Origin: an uncultured Neglectibacter sp.
GTDB taxonomy: Bacteria > Bacillota > Clostridia > Oscillospirales > Acutalibacteraceae
Direction: 5' to 3'
Assembly: GCA_946554335.1 (NCBI GenBank)
Contig: CAMNSA010000005.1
Coordinates: 62,001-126,000 of the forward strand
Length of the DNA stretch: 64,000 bases
The translations under genes and the position numbers were made by a program. The notes beneath the pieces were generated by a model. It ran no database searches. It had not been told where the DNA came from and was given only the letters and a program-made list of their open reading frames with translations. Of this stretch, positions 16,798 through 24,812 are shown piece after piece. Each line of letters begins with the position of its first letter. Within the stretch, counting starts at the first letter, position 1.

Positions 16798-17428
16798 TAC
16801 TGAATTTTTCTTTCAGATGGTTGGACAAAAGTGCAAGGGAAACAGCCATGTTCTCGTTTTGCACCAGGATCCCTTCGGGCACCTCCAAATGGACATTGGC
16901 AAAATTCCAGATGGCCAGAATCCCGCTTCGAATCAGCAGATCGCACACCGCCTGGGCATAGTCTCCCGGGACCGTGATGATCCCGATGTGTACCTTTACC
17001 CTTTCGCACAGCGCCTCCAGCTTATCCATGGGCAATATAGGCTTGCCTCCCACTTCTTCCTCCGGGCCGGGGTCGATGTCAAACGCAGCCAGGATATTGA
17101 GGCCGTACTGCAGAAAGCCGTCATAGGAAAGCAGCGCTTTCCCCAATTTCCCTGCCCCTACTAAAATCGCGTCGTCAGCATTATCATAGCCCAAGAATTC
17201 CTCCAGCTCCCGGATCAGATCCTGACGGACATATCCCACCTTAGGCCGGCCCGAGGTGCTGATGGAGGCAAGGTCTTTCCTCACCACCACCTGGTTGAGA
17301 TTAAGGGCCTGTGAAATTCCGGTAGCCGAGATATGCTTCGGTCCGCCGTCGCCGGACTGCTTCAGAAAGTTGAGATAGACGGGAAGCCTTTGCAGGGTCT
17401 GCTTGGAAACGCATCGGCTGGGCATCAT
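16790..17428 (-). CDS. rex: Redox-sensing transcriptional repressor Rex
   Basis: From ATG 17428 the protein has 212 residues, the normal Rex size. An N-terminal winged helix (RCVSKQTLQRLPVYLNFL, then ISQALNLNQVVVRKDLA as recognition helix) precedes a Rossmann domain with VGAGKLGKALL. The typical C-terminal segment IWNFANVHLEVPE is also present. Rex senses the NADH/NAD+ ratio and represses fermentation genes when NADH is low. A second ATG three bases on is as good a start behind GAGGTGAA. The frame extends 54 codons further upstream without a ribosome site and is AT-rich there. It heads the adhE transcript. Confidence 0.95.
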   Translation of the reverse strand: MMPSRCVSKQTLQRLPVYLNFLKQSGDGGPKHISATGISQALNLNQVVVRKDLASISTSGRPKVGYVRQDLIRELEEFLGYDNADDAILVGAGKLGKALLSYDGFLQYGLNILAAFDIDPGPEEEVGGKPILPMDKLEALCERVKVHIGIITVPGDYAQAVCDLLIRSGILAIWNFANVHLEVPEGILVQNENMAVSLALLSNHLKEKFSTK

Positions 17429-17454
17429 TTCACCTCGCTCTCCACTTTGATAAT

Positions 17455-17483
17455 ATTTTAACACAAGGAAAAGCAAAAGTAAA
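17455..17483 (-). promoter_or_regulatory. Candidate promoter of rex-adhE
   Basis: Minus strand: -35 TTTACT (17483-17478), 17-bp spacer, -10 TAAAAT (17460-17455), 27 bp before the rex ATG. The sequence AATAATTAT at 17489-17497, just upstream of the -35, also forms the core of the palindrome before adhE. Confidence 0.5.
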
Positions 17484-17596
17484 TTGTCAATAATTATATA
17501 TCGATAAAAAAATAGCGATATTGATCTGTCTATTTTGATACCGCGCTCCGGAAAGGAAAAAAGCCGCGGTAAATTCAACCAGTTTTTCAAAAAAAG

Positions 17597-17625
17597 AACC
17601 GAAAAAACTGAGTATCTTTTCGGTT
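17597..17625 (-). terminator. Terminator of the birA-bioY-DUF1284 operon
   Basis: The hairpin AACCGAAAA / TTTTCGGTT is followed by seven T on the minus strand. The region 17429-17727 holds only this terminator and the rex promoter. Confidence 0.8.
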
Positions 17626-17727
17626 GCCTGGCTATATTTTATTATACTTTTCAGGTGAAAGCAAGCAGAAAAAGAAAAAATCCGGAGAAAACTATCCCCA
17701 AACAGAAGAAGTCCCTTCGGGAAGAGT

Positions 17728-18144
17728 TCAGCCTTTGGGAGAACGAAGCCTTTTCCCTGCCTCGATCAGCTTTTCCCGGCTGCAAAGGCCCTCTGCTTTC
17801 CACCTGCATTTTCCGCATACCACTTCAAATTCTTCCTCTGTGATCCCCGCAAGCCTCTCCGCGATCTCACCCCACCGGTACAGCTCCCCTGCCGCAAGCC
17901 CCAGGACTTCGATGGCCGCCCGGTCTCTGTCCAATACATTTTCCGTTCCCAGAAGGCAGCGGGAACCCGGCAGAAGGTTGGGACAGGCAAGGCAGACATC
18001 ATCATCCCGTTCCAAAAGCAGGAAACTGCCGTCAGTCTCCTGCTGCTTTTGTATGTTTCTCATGTTCTTTACAAAATCCCCGCTATACCCTTTGCCGGCG
18101 AAAAGAGACAGGCAAAACAGGTGATGGCCTCTCAGGCGGATCAT
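17728..18144 (-). CDS. DUF1284 domain protein (cysteine-rich)
   Basis: The 138-residue protein begins MIRLRGHHLFCLSLF, the signature of DUF1284. It has paired cysteines (CLACPNLL, C-GKCRW, GLC) that may bind iron-sulfur or zinc. No function is established. Its ATG overlaps the bioY TGA (ATGA), so it is translationally coupled to biotin uptake, but a biotin role is not shown. The frame stays open far upstream in the bioY region, which I treat as a shadow. Confidence 0.85.
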   Translation of the reverse strand: MIRLRGHHLFCLSLFAGKGYSGDFVKNMRNIQKQQETDGSFLLLERDDDVCLACPNLLPGSRCLLGTENVLDRDRAAIEVLGLAAGELYRWGEIAERLAGITEEEFEVVCGKCRWKAEGLCSREKLIEAGKRLRSPKG

Positions 18145-18695
18145 TCCACCGTCACCAGCTTCCCGTGTTTCAGGCTGATGAGAGCTGCTTGAGCGACGCC
18201 GTAAGCAAAAATCACGGAAACGGCGTCCTTCAAAAGGAAGGGCGCGCTGACGGTGAGAAAGCCTGTGGCCAAAGGAATACCGGCCACCAGGGCATATTGC
18301 AAAACACCGAGAGCGTGGCAGAGGATCACCCCAAAAAGTCCAAACAGGACAGGAAGCAGTTTCTTCCATCTGGTCCCCAGGCCGCAGAGAAAAGTAAGAG
18401 GGAAAAATCCCCATAAAAAACCGCCTGTCATTCCCAGGAAGACGCCGAATCCGCCGCTGAACCCCGCAAATACCGGCAGCCCCACCACCCCCAAAGCAAG
18501 ATAAACTCCCAGCGCCGCCGTGCCGTATTTCATCCCCAGCACAAAGCCGCACAGGGCCACCGCAAAGGTTTGCAGCGTCACCGGAACGCCGCTGGGCATC
18601 GGCAGGGAAATCTGGGAAAAAACTGCCAGCAGGGCGGAAAACACCCCGGTAAGCACCATAGCCTGAAGCTTATTTTTAAAATAGATTTTTTTCAT
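18141..18695 (-). CDS. bioY: Biotin ECF transporter substrate-specific component
   Basis: The 184-residue, six-helix membrane protein has typical BioY features: SLPMPSGVPVTLQTFAVAL early on, a GGFLWGF loop and a C-terminal APFLLKDAVSV. BioY captures biotin and works with shared EcfA/EcfT energising subunits encoded elsewhere. The ATG at 18695 has AGAGAGGG upstream; a TTG seven codons earlier is possible but weaker. It lies 45 bp downstream of birA and overlaps DUF1284. Its expression probably follows the BirA-controlled promoter at 19786-19814. Confidence 0.93.
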   Translation of the reverse strand: MKKIYFKNKLQAMVLTGVFSALLAVFSQISLPMPSGVPVTLQTFAVALCGFVLGMKYGTAALGVYLALGVVGLPVFAGFSGGFGVFLGMTGGFLWGFFPLTFLCGLGTRWKKLLPVLFGLFGVILCHALGVLQYALVAGIPLATGFLTVSAPFLLKDAVSVIFAYGVAQAALISLKHGKLVTVE

Positions 18696-18740
18696 TTTGG
18701 AGCCCTCTCTTTTCAAGCCAATCTTCTATCTAAAAAGGGA

Positions 18741-19751
18741 TCAGATGTCCCCCTGTTTCAAAGCCTTCAAAAAGTCTTTTTTTAAGGTCACTTCCCCGGC
18801 GGAAAGGTGCTTTTTCTCTCCCGCCCGAGTCCAGACGATCAGGCGCACCTCATCGTCCACGCCCAGCACTAAGCCCTGTTCTGAGACGCCGCCCTGGGTA
18901 AATGTGACCTCAAGTCCGGTGAGCAGAGAGCGCTTTCGGTATTCCTCCAAAAAGGCGCGCTCCGGCAAAGCGGAGTAGTATTCAAAGAAATGATTGAGGA
19001 TCCCGGCGGCAAGAGAGGTCATGGCTCCTTTGGGCAGTTCTTCCGAAAACAGGGCGCCGGCCATCTCTCTGAGCTCTTCCGGAAAGCCTCCCGTCGGCTC
19101 CAGCAAATTGACTCCGATCCCCAGAACTGCGTAATGCAGGCCATTATTCTCAAAGTCCACCGACGCTTCCGTGAGGATCCCGCAGACCTTTTTCCCCTTT
19201 ACATACACGTCGTTGACCCATTTGATCTGCCCGGGAAGCCCGGAAATCTCTTCCGCCGCTTTTGCCACCGCCACCGCCGCCGCCGTGGTGATGGAAAGGG
19301 ACTCTTCCGCGGAAAATTTGGGATGCAGGAGAACGCTCATATAAAGCCCGGTCCCTTTCGGGGAGAGGAAGGAGCGCCCCAGCCTTCCTTTTCCCATGGA
19401 CTGCTGCCGAGCGATAACAACCATTCCTTCCGCTCCGCCCTTCTCGGCGATCTCCTTCAGCACCGTATTGGTAGAGGTCACCTGCTCCCGCACATCGATC
19501 ACGACTATCCTGGCCGCGCCTTTGAGCTTTTCCCGGATCGCGGCAGGAGAAAGGACATTTTCCTCAGATTTCAGAAAATAGCCCCGGTTGGTGGCTGCCT
19601 CGATCTCATATCCTTCTTCTCTCAGCTTTTCCACCGCTTTCCAGACAGAATTCCTGCTGAGCCCAAGCTTAGCCGCCATCTTTTCACCGGAAACGGGAGC
19701 CTGCGCCTCTTCCAGGATCTCCAGCACCTTTGAGGCCGCCGTCTCGTTCAT
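18741..19751 (-). CDS. birA: Bifunctional biotin ligase / biotin operon repressor
   Basis: From ATG 19751 the protein has 336 residues. The N-terminal winged helix (AAKLGLSRNSVWKAVEKLREEGY) is followed by the biotin protein ligase core with GKGRLGRSFLSPKGTGLY (ATP/biotin loop) and IKWVNDVYV. A C-terminal SH3-like cap ends the protein. It attaches biotin to carboxylase carrier domains and, because it keeps the DNA-binding domain, can repress biotin genes. A BirA-box-like operator covers its own promoter, which suggests autoregulation of birA-bioY. The frame is open 21 codons further upstream, but that region holds the promoter. Confidence 0.94.
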   Translation of the reverse strand: MNETAASKVLEILEEAQAPVSGEKMAAKLGLSRNSVWKAVEKLREEGYEIEAATNRGYFLKSEENVLSPAAIREKLKGAARIVVIDVREQVTSTNTVLKEIAEKGGAEGMVVIARQQSMGKGRLGRSFLSPKGTGLYMSVLLHPKFSAEESLSITTAAAVAVAKAAEEISGLPGQIKWVNDVYVKGKKVCGILTEASVDFENNGLHYAVLGIGVNLLEPTGGFPEELREMAGALFSEELPKGAMTSLAAGILNHFFEYYSALPERAFLEEYRKRSLLTGLEVTFTQGGVSEQGLVLGVDDEVRLIVWTRAGEKKHLSAGEVTLKKDFLKALKQGDI

Positions 19752-19785
19752 ATACTTTCCACCCCCGCTTTGATCTGCTTTTCCC

Positions 19786-19814
19786 AGAATACAGGAAGAG
19801 CTTTGAATTGTCAA
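19786..19814 (-). promoter_or_regulatory. SigA promoter of birA-bioY
   Basis: Minus strand: -35 TTGACA (19814-19809), exactly 17-bp spacer, -10 TATTCT (19791-19786), about 35 bp before the birA ATG. Confidence 0.75.
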
Positions 19815-19840
19815 CTATCGATTTTCCAAATGGGTGACAA
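19808..19840 (-). promoter_or_regulatory. BirA-box-like operator over the birA promoter
   Basis: On the minus strand TTGTCACCC, 15 bp, then AGTTGACAA. The two 9-bp half-sites are inverted and match the remembered Gram-positive BirA box (TTGTTAACC-N15-GGTTAACAA) at 7 of 9 positions each. The second half-site contains the -35 hexamer, so bound BirA would block RNA polymerase. Confidence 0.65.
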
Positions 19841-19861
19841 TTCATTTTGATCCCTGTTTGA

Positions 19862-19902
19862 TGCAAAAAAACTGATCCCCCGGCAAAACCGAGGGATCAT
19901 CA
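19862..19902 (-). terminator. Terminator after glnS
   Basis: The hairpin TGATCCCTCGG / CCGGGGGATCA (19873-19899) is followed by seven T on the minus strand, a few bases after the glnS stop. Confidence 0.88.
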
Positions 19903-19906
19903 ATTT

Positions 19907-21595
19907 TTATTTTCCGGGCTTGAAGCTGTCCTTCAGTTTGACGGAGCGGTTAAAGACCAACGCGTCCGGACGGCTGTCCCGATTGTCCACGCAGAAATAC
20001 CCCTCCCGCATGAACTGGAAGCTCTCCCCGGGCTTTGCATCCTGCAAAGAGCGTTCTGCCTTACAGCCAGTCAGCACCCTGAGAGAATCCCTGTTGAGAT
20101 AGTCGAGGAAATTCCCCTCGTCCGGGTTTTCCACCGTAAAGAGGTTGTCGTAGACGCGCACCTCGCACTCCAGGGCGTTTTCAGCGTCTACCCAGTGAAG
20201 GGTCGCACCCTTTACCTTGCGCCCGTCGGCGGGGTCGCCGCCCCGGCTTTCCGGGTCATAGCTCGCCAAAACCTCTGTGATATTTCCGGCCTCGTCCGTT
20301 TCAAAGCCGGTGCAGCGAATGAGATAAGCCCCCTTGAGTCTGCACTCCGGCCCATCGGGATAAAGCCGCTTGTATTTGGGCACCGGCTCCTTGAGGAAGT
20401 CTTCCCGATCGATCCACAGATGTCTGGAGAAGGAGACTGTGCGCACGCCGTCCTCCGGTTTATTGGGATTGTTCTCTACCGTCAGCTCTTCTGTCTGCCC
20501 CTCGGGATAGTTTGTGATGGTGAGCTTGACAGGATGCAGCACAGCCATCACCCGCCTGGCGTTCTGGTTCAGATCTTCTCTGAGGCAATGCTCCAGGAAG
20601 GAATACTCCACGGTGGAATTCACTTTGGAAACGCCGTTTCTCTCACTGAAGCTCCGGATAGAGGCCGGCGTATAGCCCCGTCGGCGCAGGCCGCAGAGCG
20701 TGGGCATTCTGGGGTCGTCCCAGCCGTCCACATAGCCCTCCTCCACCAGAGTTCTCAGCTTACGCTTGCTCATAACGGTGTTGTTGATGCCCAGACGGGC
20801 AAATTCGATCTGCCTGGGCTTGGAGGGCAGCGTGACGTTTTCGATCACCCAGTTATAGAAGGGCCGGTGGTCTTCAAATTCCAGAGAACACAGAGAGTGA
20901 GTGATGCACTCCATGGCGTCTTCAAAGGGATGAGCGTAGTCATACATGGGATAGATGCACCATTTGTCCCCGGTTCTGTGATGCTTCATATGGTTGATGC
21001 GGTAAATCACCGGATCGCGCATATTGAAGTTGCCGGAAGCAAGGTCAATCTTCGCCCGCAGGGTCATTTTACCGTCCTCAAATTCTCCCGCCCGCATCCG
21101 GCGAAACAGCTGGAGGCTCTCCTCCTTCGGCCTGTCCCGGTAAGGGCTGGTAGCGGGCGTAGTAAGGTCGCCGCGCATTTCCTTCATCTGCTCAGGAGAG
21201 AGCTCGCACACATAGGCAAGGCCCTTTTCGATCAGCTCCTCCGCCCCCTTATACATCTCCTCAAAATAGTCGGAGGCGTAATAGAAGCGGTCCTCCCAAT
21301 CGTAGCCCAGCCAGTGAATGTCCTCCTTGATGGCGTCCACGTATTCCACGTCTTCTTTGGTGGGGTTCGTGTCGTCCATGCGCAGATTACAGATCCCGCC
21401 GAAGCGCTGGGCCGTTCCGAAATCGATGTAGATAGCCTTGGCATGGCCGATGTGCAGGTATCCGTTGGGCTCGGGAGGAAAACGAGTGTGCACCTTCATC
21501 CCCTCAGTCCGCCCGCCGGGGGCCATATCTTCCTTTACAAAATCATCGATAAAATTAGTAGAAGCGACTTCTTCAATTTTTTTCTCTTCACTCAT
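19907..21595 (-). CDS. glnS: Glutaminyl-tRNA synthetase
   Basis: The 562-residue class I synthetase has the HIGH motif as PPEPNGYLHIGHAKAI near residue 41 and the KMSKS-type loop VMSKRKLRTL near 275. The C-terminal half has the two beta-barrel anticodon-binding domains (TKYKRLYPDGPECRLKGAYLI-type region). The catalytic pocket GICNLRMDDTNPTKED is that of GlnRS rather than GluRS. Bacterial GlnRS was acquired from eukaryotes and is present only in some Firmicutes. It lies 21 bp after gltX and is co-transcribed with it. Confidence 0.96.
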   Translation of the reverse strand: MSEEKKIEEVASTNFIDDFVKEDMAPGGRTEGMKVHTRFPPEPNGYLHIGHAKAIYIDFGTAQRFGGICNLRMDDTNPTKEDVEYVDAIKEDIHWLGYDWEDRFYYASDYFEEMYKGAEELIEKGLAYVCELSPEQMKEMRGDLTTPATSPYRDRPKEESLQLFRRMRAGEFEDGKMTLRAKIDLASGNFNMRDPVIYRINHMKHHRTGDKWCIYPMYDYAHPFEDAMECITHSLCSLEFEDHRPFYNWVIENVTLPSKPRQIEFARLGINNTVMSKRKLRTLVEEGYVDGWDDPRMPTLCGLRRRGYTPASIRSFSERNGVSKVNSTVEYSFLEHCLREDLNQNARRVMAVLHPVKLTITNYPEGQTEELTVENNPNKPEDGVRTVSFSRHLWIDREDFLKEPVPKYKRLYPDGPECRLKGAYLIRCTGFETDEAGNITEVLASYDPESRGGDPADGRKVKGATLHWVDAENALECEVRVYDNLFTVENPDEGNFLDYLNRDSLRVLTGCKAERSLQDAKPGESFQFMREGYFCVDNRDSRPDALVFNRSVKLKDSFKPGK

Positions 21596-21616
21596 CAGAA
21601 TAACTCCGTTCCTGTT

Positions 21617-23062
21617 TTAGAATTTTGCAAGTCCCTCTTCCAGCCTGCGCAAAGCCTCTTCCCTTCCCAAAATCCTCAGGATCTCCATTGCCCCGCCGGG
21701 GGTCACCAGAGTCCCTGCAGCGGCGATGCGCACCGGCCACAGGAGAGTGCCGTTTTTCACTTCCAGTTTTTCCGCCAGCCCGATCAGGCTGTCATGGATC
21801 GCAGTAAGCTCCCAGGAGGGGAGCTGTCGCAAAGTCTCCAAAGCGGCGGAAAGCATCTGCGGAGAATTTTCCAGAGTGGTCTTGCTCTTCTTATTCACAA
21901 AGTATTCCACAGGATAATCCGGCAGCTCCCGGAAGAAGGACAAAAGCGCAGGGATCTCCTTAAACTTGCTGATACGCGCCTTCAGGATAGAGGCCAGCAC
22001 CTGCCAGGGCTCCTCCTCTTCTCCGAATACCTCCCGGTAATAGGGCATGGCGCGGGCAGTGAACTCCTCATCGCTCATGGCCTTGATATACTCGCCGTTA
22101 AACCAGTTGAGCTTATCGTAATCGAACACCGCGGGAGACTTGCTGATCCTTTCCACGGAAAAGCTTTTTCTCAGCTCTTCCAGCGTGAAAATTTCCCGGT
22201 TGTCCTTGGGGCACCATCCCAAAAGTGCGATGTAGTTAGTGATGACCGGGGCGAGATATCCCTCCTCCAGAAGCCCTTCAAAGCTGGTGGAACCGTGGCG
22301 CTTGGAGAGCTTGGAAACACTGCCGTCCTCGTTTTTGCCCATAATGAGAGGCAGATGGACATAGGTGGGGATCTCCCAGCCGAAAGCCTCGTACAGCAGA
22401 TTGTATTTTGGGGTGGAGGTCAGATACTCGCAGCCGCGCACCACATGGGTGATGTGCATCAGGTGGTCGTCGATTACATTGGCGAAATTATAGGTGGGAT
22501 AACCGTCCGCCTTTAACAGCACCTGGTCTTCGATCTCTTTGTTTTCAATGGTGATGTCCCCGAACACTGAATCGTGGAAAGTGGTGGCGCCGGTCAGGGG
22601 CACTTTCTGGCGGATCACATAGGGCATGCCCGCCTTTAACAACCTGTCCACTTCCTCCTGAGGAAGATCCCGGCAGTGACGGTCATATCCGCCGAATCCC
22701 TCTTCGTTGTGCAGGGATTCCAGCCTCTCCTTGGTGCAGAAACAGTAATAGGCCTTCCCCTCTTTTACCAGCTGGTGAGCGTAAGGGGCATAAAGATCCC
22801 TGCGCTGGCTCTGGATATAGGGGCCGTATTCCCCCTCTTTTCCGGGACCCTCGTCGTACTCCATGCCCACGGCTTCCAGAGTTTTATAGATCACATCCTC
22901 CGCACCCTCTACCAGGCGCTCCTGGTCGGTATCCTCAATGCGCAGGACAAAAGTCCCGCCCTGGGACTTCGCAACCAGATATTCATACAGGGCCGTTCTC
23001 AAATTGCCCACATGCATAAAGCCCGTGGGACTGGGGGCGTACCTGGTCCTTACCATTGCCAT
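21617..23062 (-). CDS. gltX: Glutamyl-tRNA synthetase
   Basis: From ATG 23062 the protein has 481 residues. The HIGH motif is seen as YAPSPTGFMHVGNLR at the N-terminus and the KMSKS loop as SKLSKRHGS near residue 250. Bacterial-type GluRS features include FVLRIEDTDQERL and the alpha-helical anticodon-binding C-terminus. An alternative start is the second ATG two codons later. The frame is open 58 codons further upstream, past the promoter, so that extension is not used. It leads the gltX-glnS operon. Confidence 0.95.
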   Translation of the reverse strand: MAMVRTRYAPSPTGFMHVGNLRTALYEYLVAKSQGGTFVLRIEDTDQERLVEGAEDVIYKTLEAVGMEYDEGPGKEGEYGPYIQSQRRDLYAPYAHQLVKEGKAYYCFCTKERLESLHNEEGFGGYDRHCRDLPQEEVDRLLKAGMPYVIRQKVPLTGATTFHDSVFGDITIENKEIEDQVLLKADGYPTYNFANVIDDHLMHITHVVRGCEYLTSTPKYNLLYEAFGWEIPTYVHLPLIMGKNEDGSVSKLSKRHGSTSFEGLLEEGYLAPVITNYIALLGWCPKDNREIFTLEELRKSFSVERISKSPAVFDYDKLNWFNGEYIKAMSDEEFTARAMPYYREVFGEEEEPWQVLASILKARISKFKEIPALLSFFRELPDYPVEYFVNKKSKTTLENSPQMLSAALETLRQLPSWELTAIHDSLIGLAEKLEVKNGTLLWPVRIAAAGTLVTPGGAMEILRILGREEALRRLEEGLAKF

Positions 23063-23109
23063 TTTGATCACCCTATCCTCATTTTCCGTGATTGGTAACT
23101 TGATTAAAT

Positions 23110-23139
23110 ATAATACACCTAAAATGGGGTGTTTGGCAA
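23110..23139 (-). promoter_or_regulatory. Candidate promoter of gltX-glnS
   Basis: Minus strand: -35 TTGCCA (23139-23134), 18-bp spacer, -10 TATTAT (23115-23110), 47 bp before the gltX start. Confidence 0.5.
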
Positions 23140-23187
23140 CAAAAATCTTTCCTTTTCTCAGGATTTCGGAAAGCCTGTGATCATATC

Positions 23188-23943
23188 CTACCGTTCTCCC
23201 TGCTTTTTCAGGTAGAGCACATACTCCTCCAGACACATTTTGAGGCGCTTCATCTCCTTCGCGTGGGTCCTGCCCACATAGCGGTAGTGCCAGCTCTCTT
23301 TTTCGATCCCGGTCAGCTCCGCCTTCTCCTTCTGATACCGCTCTATAAAGCCATACTCCGCCGCGTGCTCTGAAAGCCAGGCATAGGCCTTTGTGGTTTC
23401 AAAGTGGTCGCTCACCTCGTTCAGATCTATGGCCAGTCCCGTTTGATGCTCGCTGTGCCCCGGCGTCTGGATGGTTTTTTTCGCCTCCTGTAAAGCTTTC
23501 TCCTCACTAAAACCCAGCCGAAGGTTTTCCTCCTTCGCCTCATTGAGGATCCTTCTCTGCTGTTCCTCGCTGCGATATCCGGAAGCCACCCAAAACCATA
23601 CATCCTCTTTTTTTGCCGCCTCGCACATGGCGGAATAGTCCGCATACAGCTTCAGATCCACCACCTCGTCGTCCACCATTCCGGGGGTGACCCGGTAGTT
23701 TTCGGGAAGAGGCACCCAGCCGTTCACCAACACCAAAAGGGGATCTTCCAGCTGACAGTAGTTCTTAAAAGGATTCTCCTGCTCTACCTCTGCCGCCGCC
23801 TGCTGCGTTTCCACTTTCTTCGGAATATAGAGGAACTCGAAACAGCTTAACAGAAGGGAAAGTAAAACGCCGGTTGTCAGGATCCCAAAGGCGAGTCGGC
23901 CTGTAAATGGATCCTCCTTGCTCTTCTCCGTTTCTTTTTTCAT
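23188..23943 (-). CDS. D-alanyl-D-alanine carboxypeptidase, VanY/M15B family
   Basis: The 250-residue protein from ATG 23943 (GGAGGTG upstream) has an N-terminal transmembrane anchor (LAFGILTTGVLLSLLLSC) and an extracellular M15B domain. The zinc site is seen as SGYRSEEQQ, PGHSEHQTGLAIDL (His and Asp) and ESWHYRYVG (catalytic Glu and His). It trims the terminal D-Ala of peptidoglycan stem peptides. No vanHAX or two-component genes lie beside it, so it is a housekeeping carboxypeptidase rather than a resistance determinant. Confidence 0.92.
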   Translation of the reverse strand: MKKETEKSKEDPFTGRLAFGILTTGVLLSLLLSCFEFLYIPKKVETQQAAAEVEQENPFKNYCQLEDPLLVLVNGWVPLPENYRVTPGMVDDEVVDLKLYADYSAMCEAAKKEDVWFWVASGYRSEEQQRRILNEAKEENLRLGFSEEKALQEAKKTIQTPGHSEHQTGLAIDLNEVSDHFETTKAYAWLSEHAAEYGFIERYQKEKAELTGIEKESWHYRYVGRTHAKEMKRLKMCLEEYVLYLKKQGER

Positions 23944-24028
23944 TCTGCGCACCTCCGGTTTTCTCTTTGCGGACCACTCCGCTCCACTATTTTTCACAAA
24001 ATTCGGAGAAATAACCTTTTCCTTTGTC

Positions 24029-24057
24029 TTTTCATCCTCTGCGTGAAGTGCTATACT
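24029..24057 (+). promoter_or_regulatory. Candidate promoter of the amidotransferase-GNAT operon
   Basis: Plus strand: -35 TTTTCA (24029-24034), 17-bp spacer, -10 TATACT (24052-24057), 72 bp before the start codon. Confidence 0.45.
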
Positions 24058-24129
24058 GTTTGGGAATCGATCTCATTCCGGCAGAATATACTTACCATAC
24101 GCCGCTGGGCGCGGGGATCATAGGAAAGG

Positions 24130-24792
24130 ATGAGGCGGATGAAACGGATCTTTGTATGGGGAGACCCAAAGCTCTATCAAAACTACAAAGAGGCTTTGGA
24201 GTTCTCCGGAGCGCTCCCTGTTTTTTCAAAAATCCCGGAGGAAAACGCCCTTGACTGTGACGGGCTCCTCCTTCCGGGAGGAGGCGATCTGGACCCAGAG
24301 CGCTACGGAGAAAAAAATCTGGGAGAAAGCAAGGGCATAGAACCCGATCGTGATATAGCAGAGCTTGCCCTCATCTCCCTGTTTTCCAAAGCGGGAAAGC
24401 CGATTTTAGGCATCTGCCGCGGTTGTCAGGTGCTGAACGCCGCCTTTGGAGGGACCCTTGTGCAGCATCTTCCCACTGCCCAAAGCCACCGGCATGACGA
24501 AAAGACGGGCGACCAGGTCCATCTGGTGAAGGCCGGGGAAAAAAGCTTTCTCTTCCCTCTTCATGGCGCTTGTTTCCCGGTAAACAGCGCTCACCATCAG
24601 GCGGTCAAAAAGCTCGCTCCCGGGTTTCACTCCGCAGCTTTCGCCGAAGACGGCACAATAGAGGCCATTGCGGATCCGAAGAGAAAAATCTACGGTGTGC
24701 AGTGGCACCCGGAGCGCATGAGCTTTCATCACAAGAGGGACGACACAGTGGACGGAAAAAAAATCTTTGAATTTTTCCTCGGCCTCTGCTGA
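24130..24792 (+). CDS. Gamma-glutamyl-gamma-aminobutyrate hydrolase-type class I amidotransferase
   Basis: The 220-residue protein is a peptidase C26 family member. It has the nucleophile elbow GICRGCQVLNAAFGG (Cys in GICRGCQ), the early LLPGGGDLDP motif and the catalytic VQWHPER near the C-terminus. Members hydrolyse gamma-glutamyl compounds in polyamine or amino-acid breakdown. No synthetase partner lies beside it. A GNAT acetyltransferase gene follows after 20 bp in the same operon. An ATG three codons later (24139) is an alternative start. Confidence 0.88.
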   Translation: MRRMKRIFVWGDPKLYQNYKEALEFSGALPVFSKIPEENALDCDGLLLPGGGDLDPERYGEKNLGESKGIEPDRDIAELALISLFSKAGKPILGICRGCQVLNAAFGGTLVQHLPTAQSHRHDEKTGDQVHLVKAGEKSFLFPLHGACFPVNSAHHQAVKKLAPGFHSAAFAEDGTIEAIADPKRKIYGVQWHPERMSFHHKRDDTVDGKKIFEFFLGLC

Positions 24793-24812
24793 GAAAAACA
24801 AGGGAGAAAAGC

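Noticed and set aside
16764-17009. 82-residue N-terminal extension of AdhE
   Set aside because: It is the rex coding sequence in another frame, and a proper ribosome site precedes ATG 16763.
16764-17500. Canonical Rex operator (TTGTTAANNNNTTAACAA) near rex or adhE
   Set aside because: I found no match. Only weaker motifs are present, listed separately as a low-interest finding.
18145-18552. 136-residue upstream extension of the DUF1284 protein
   Set aside because: It is a shadow of bioY. ATG 18144 overlaps the bioY stop and gives the normal family length.
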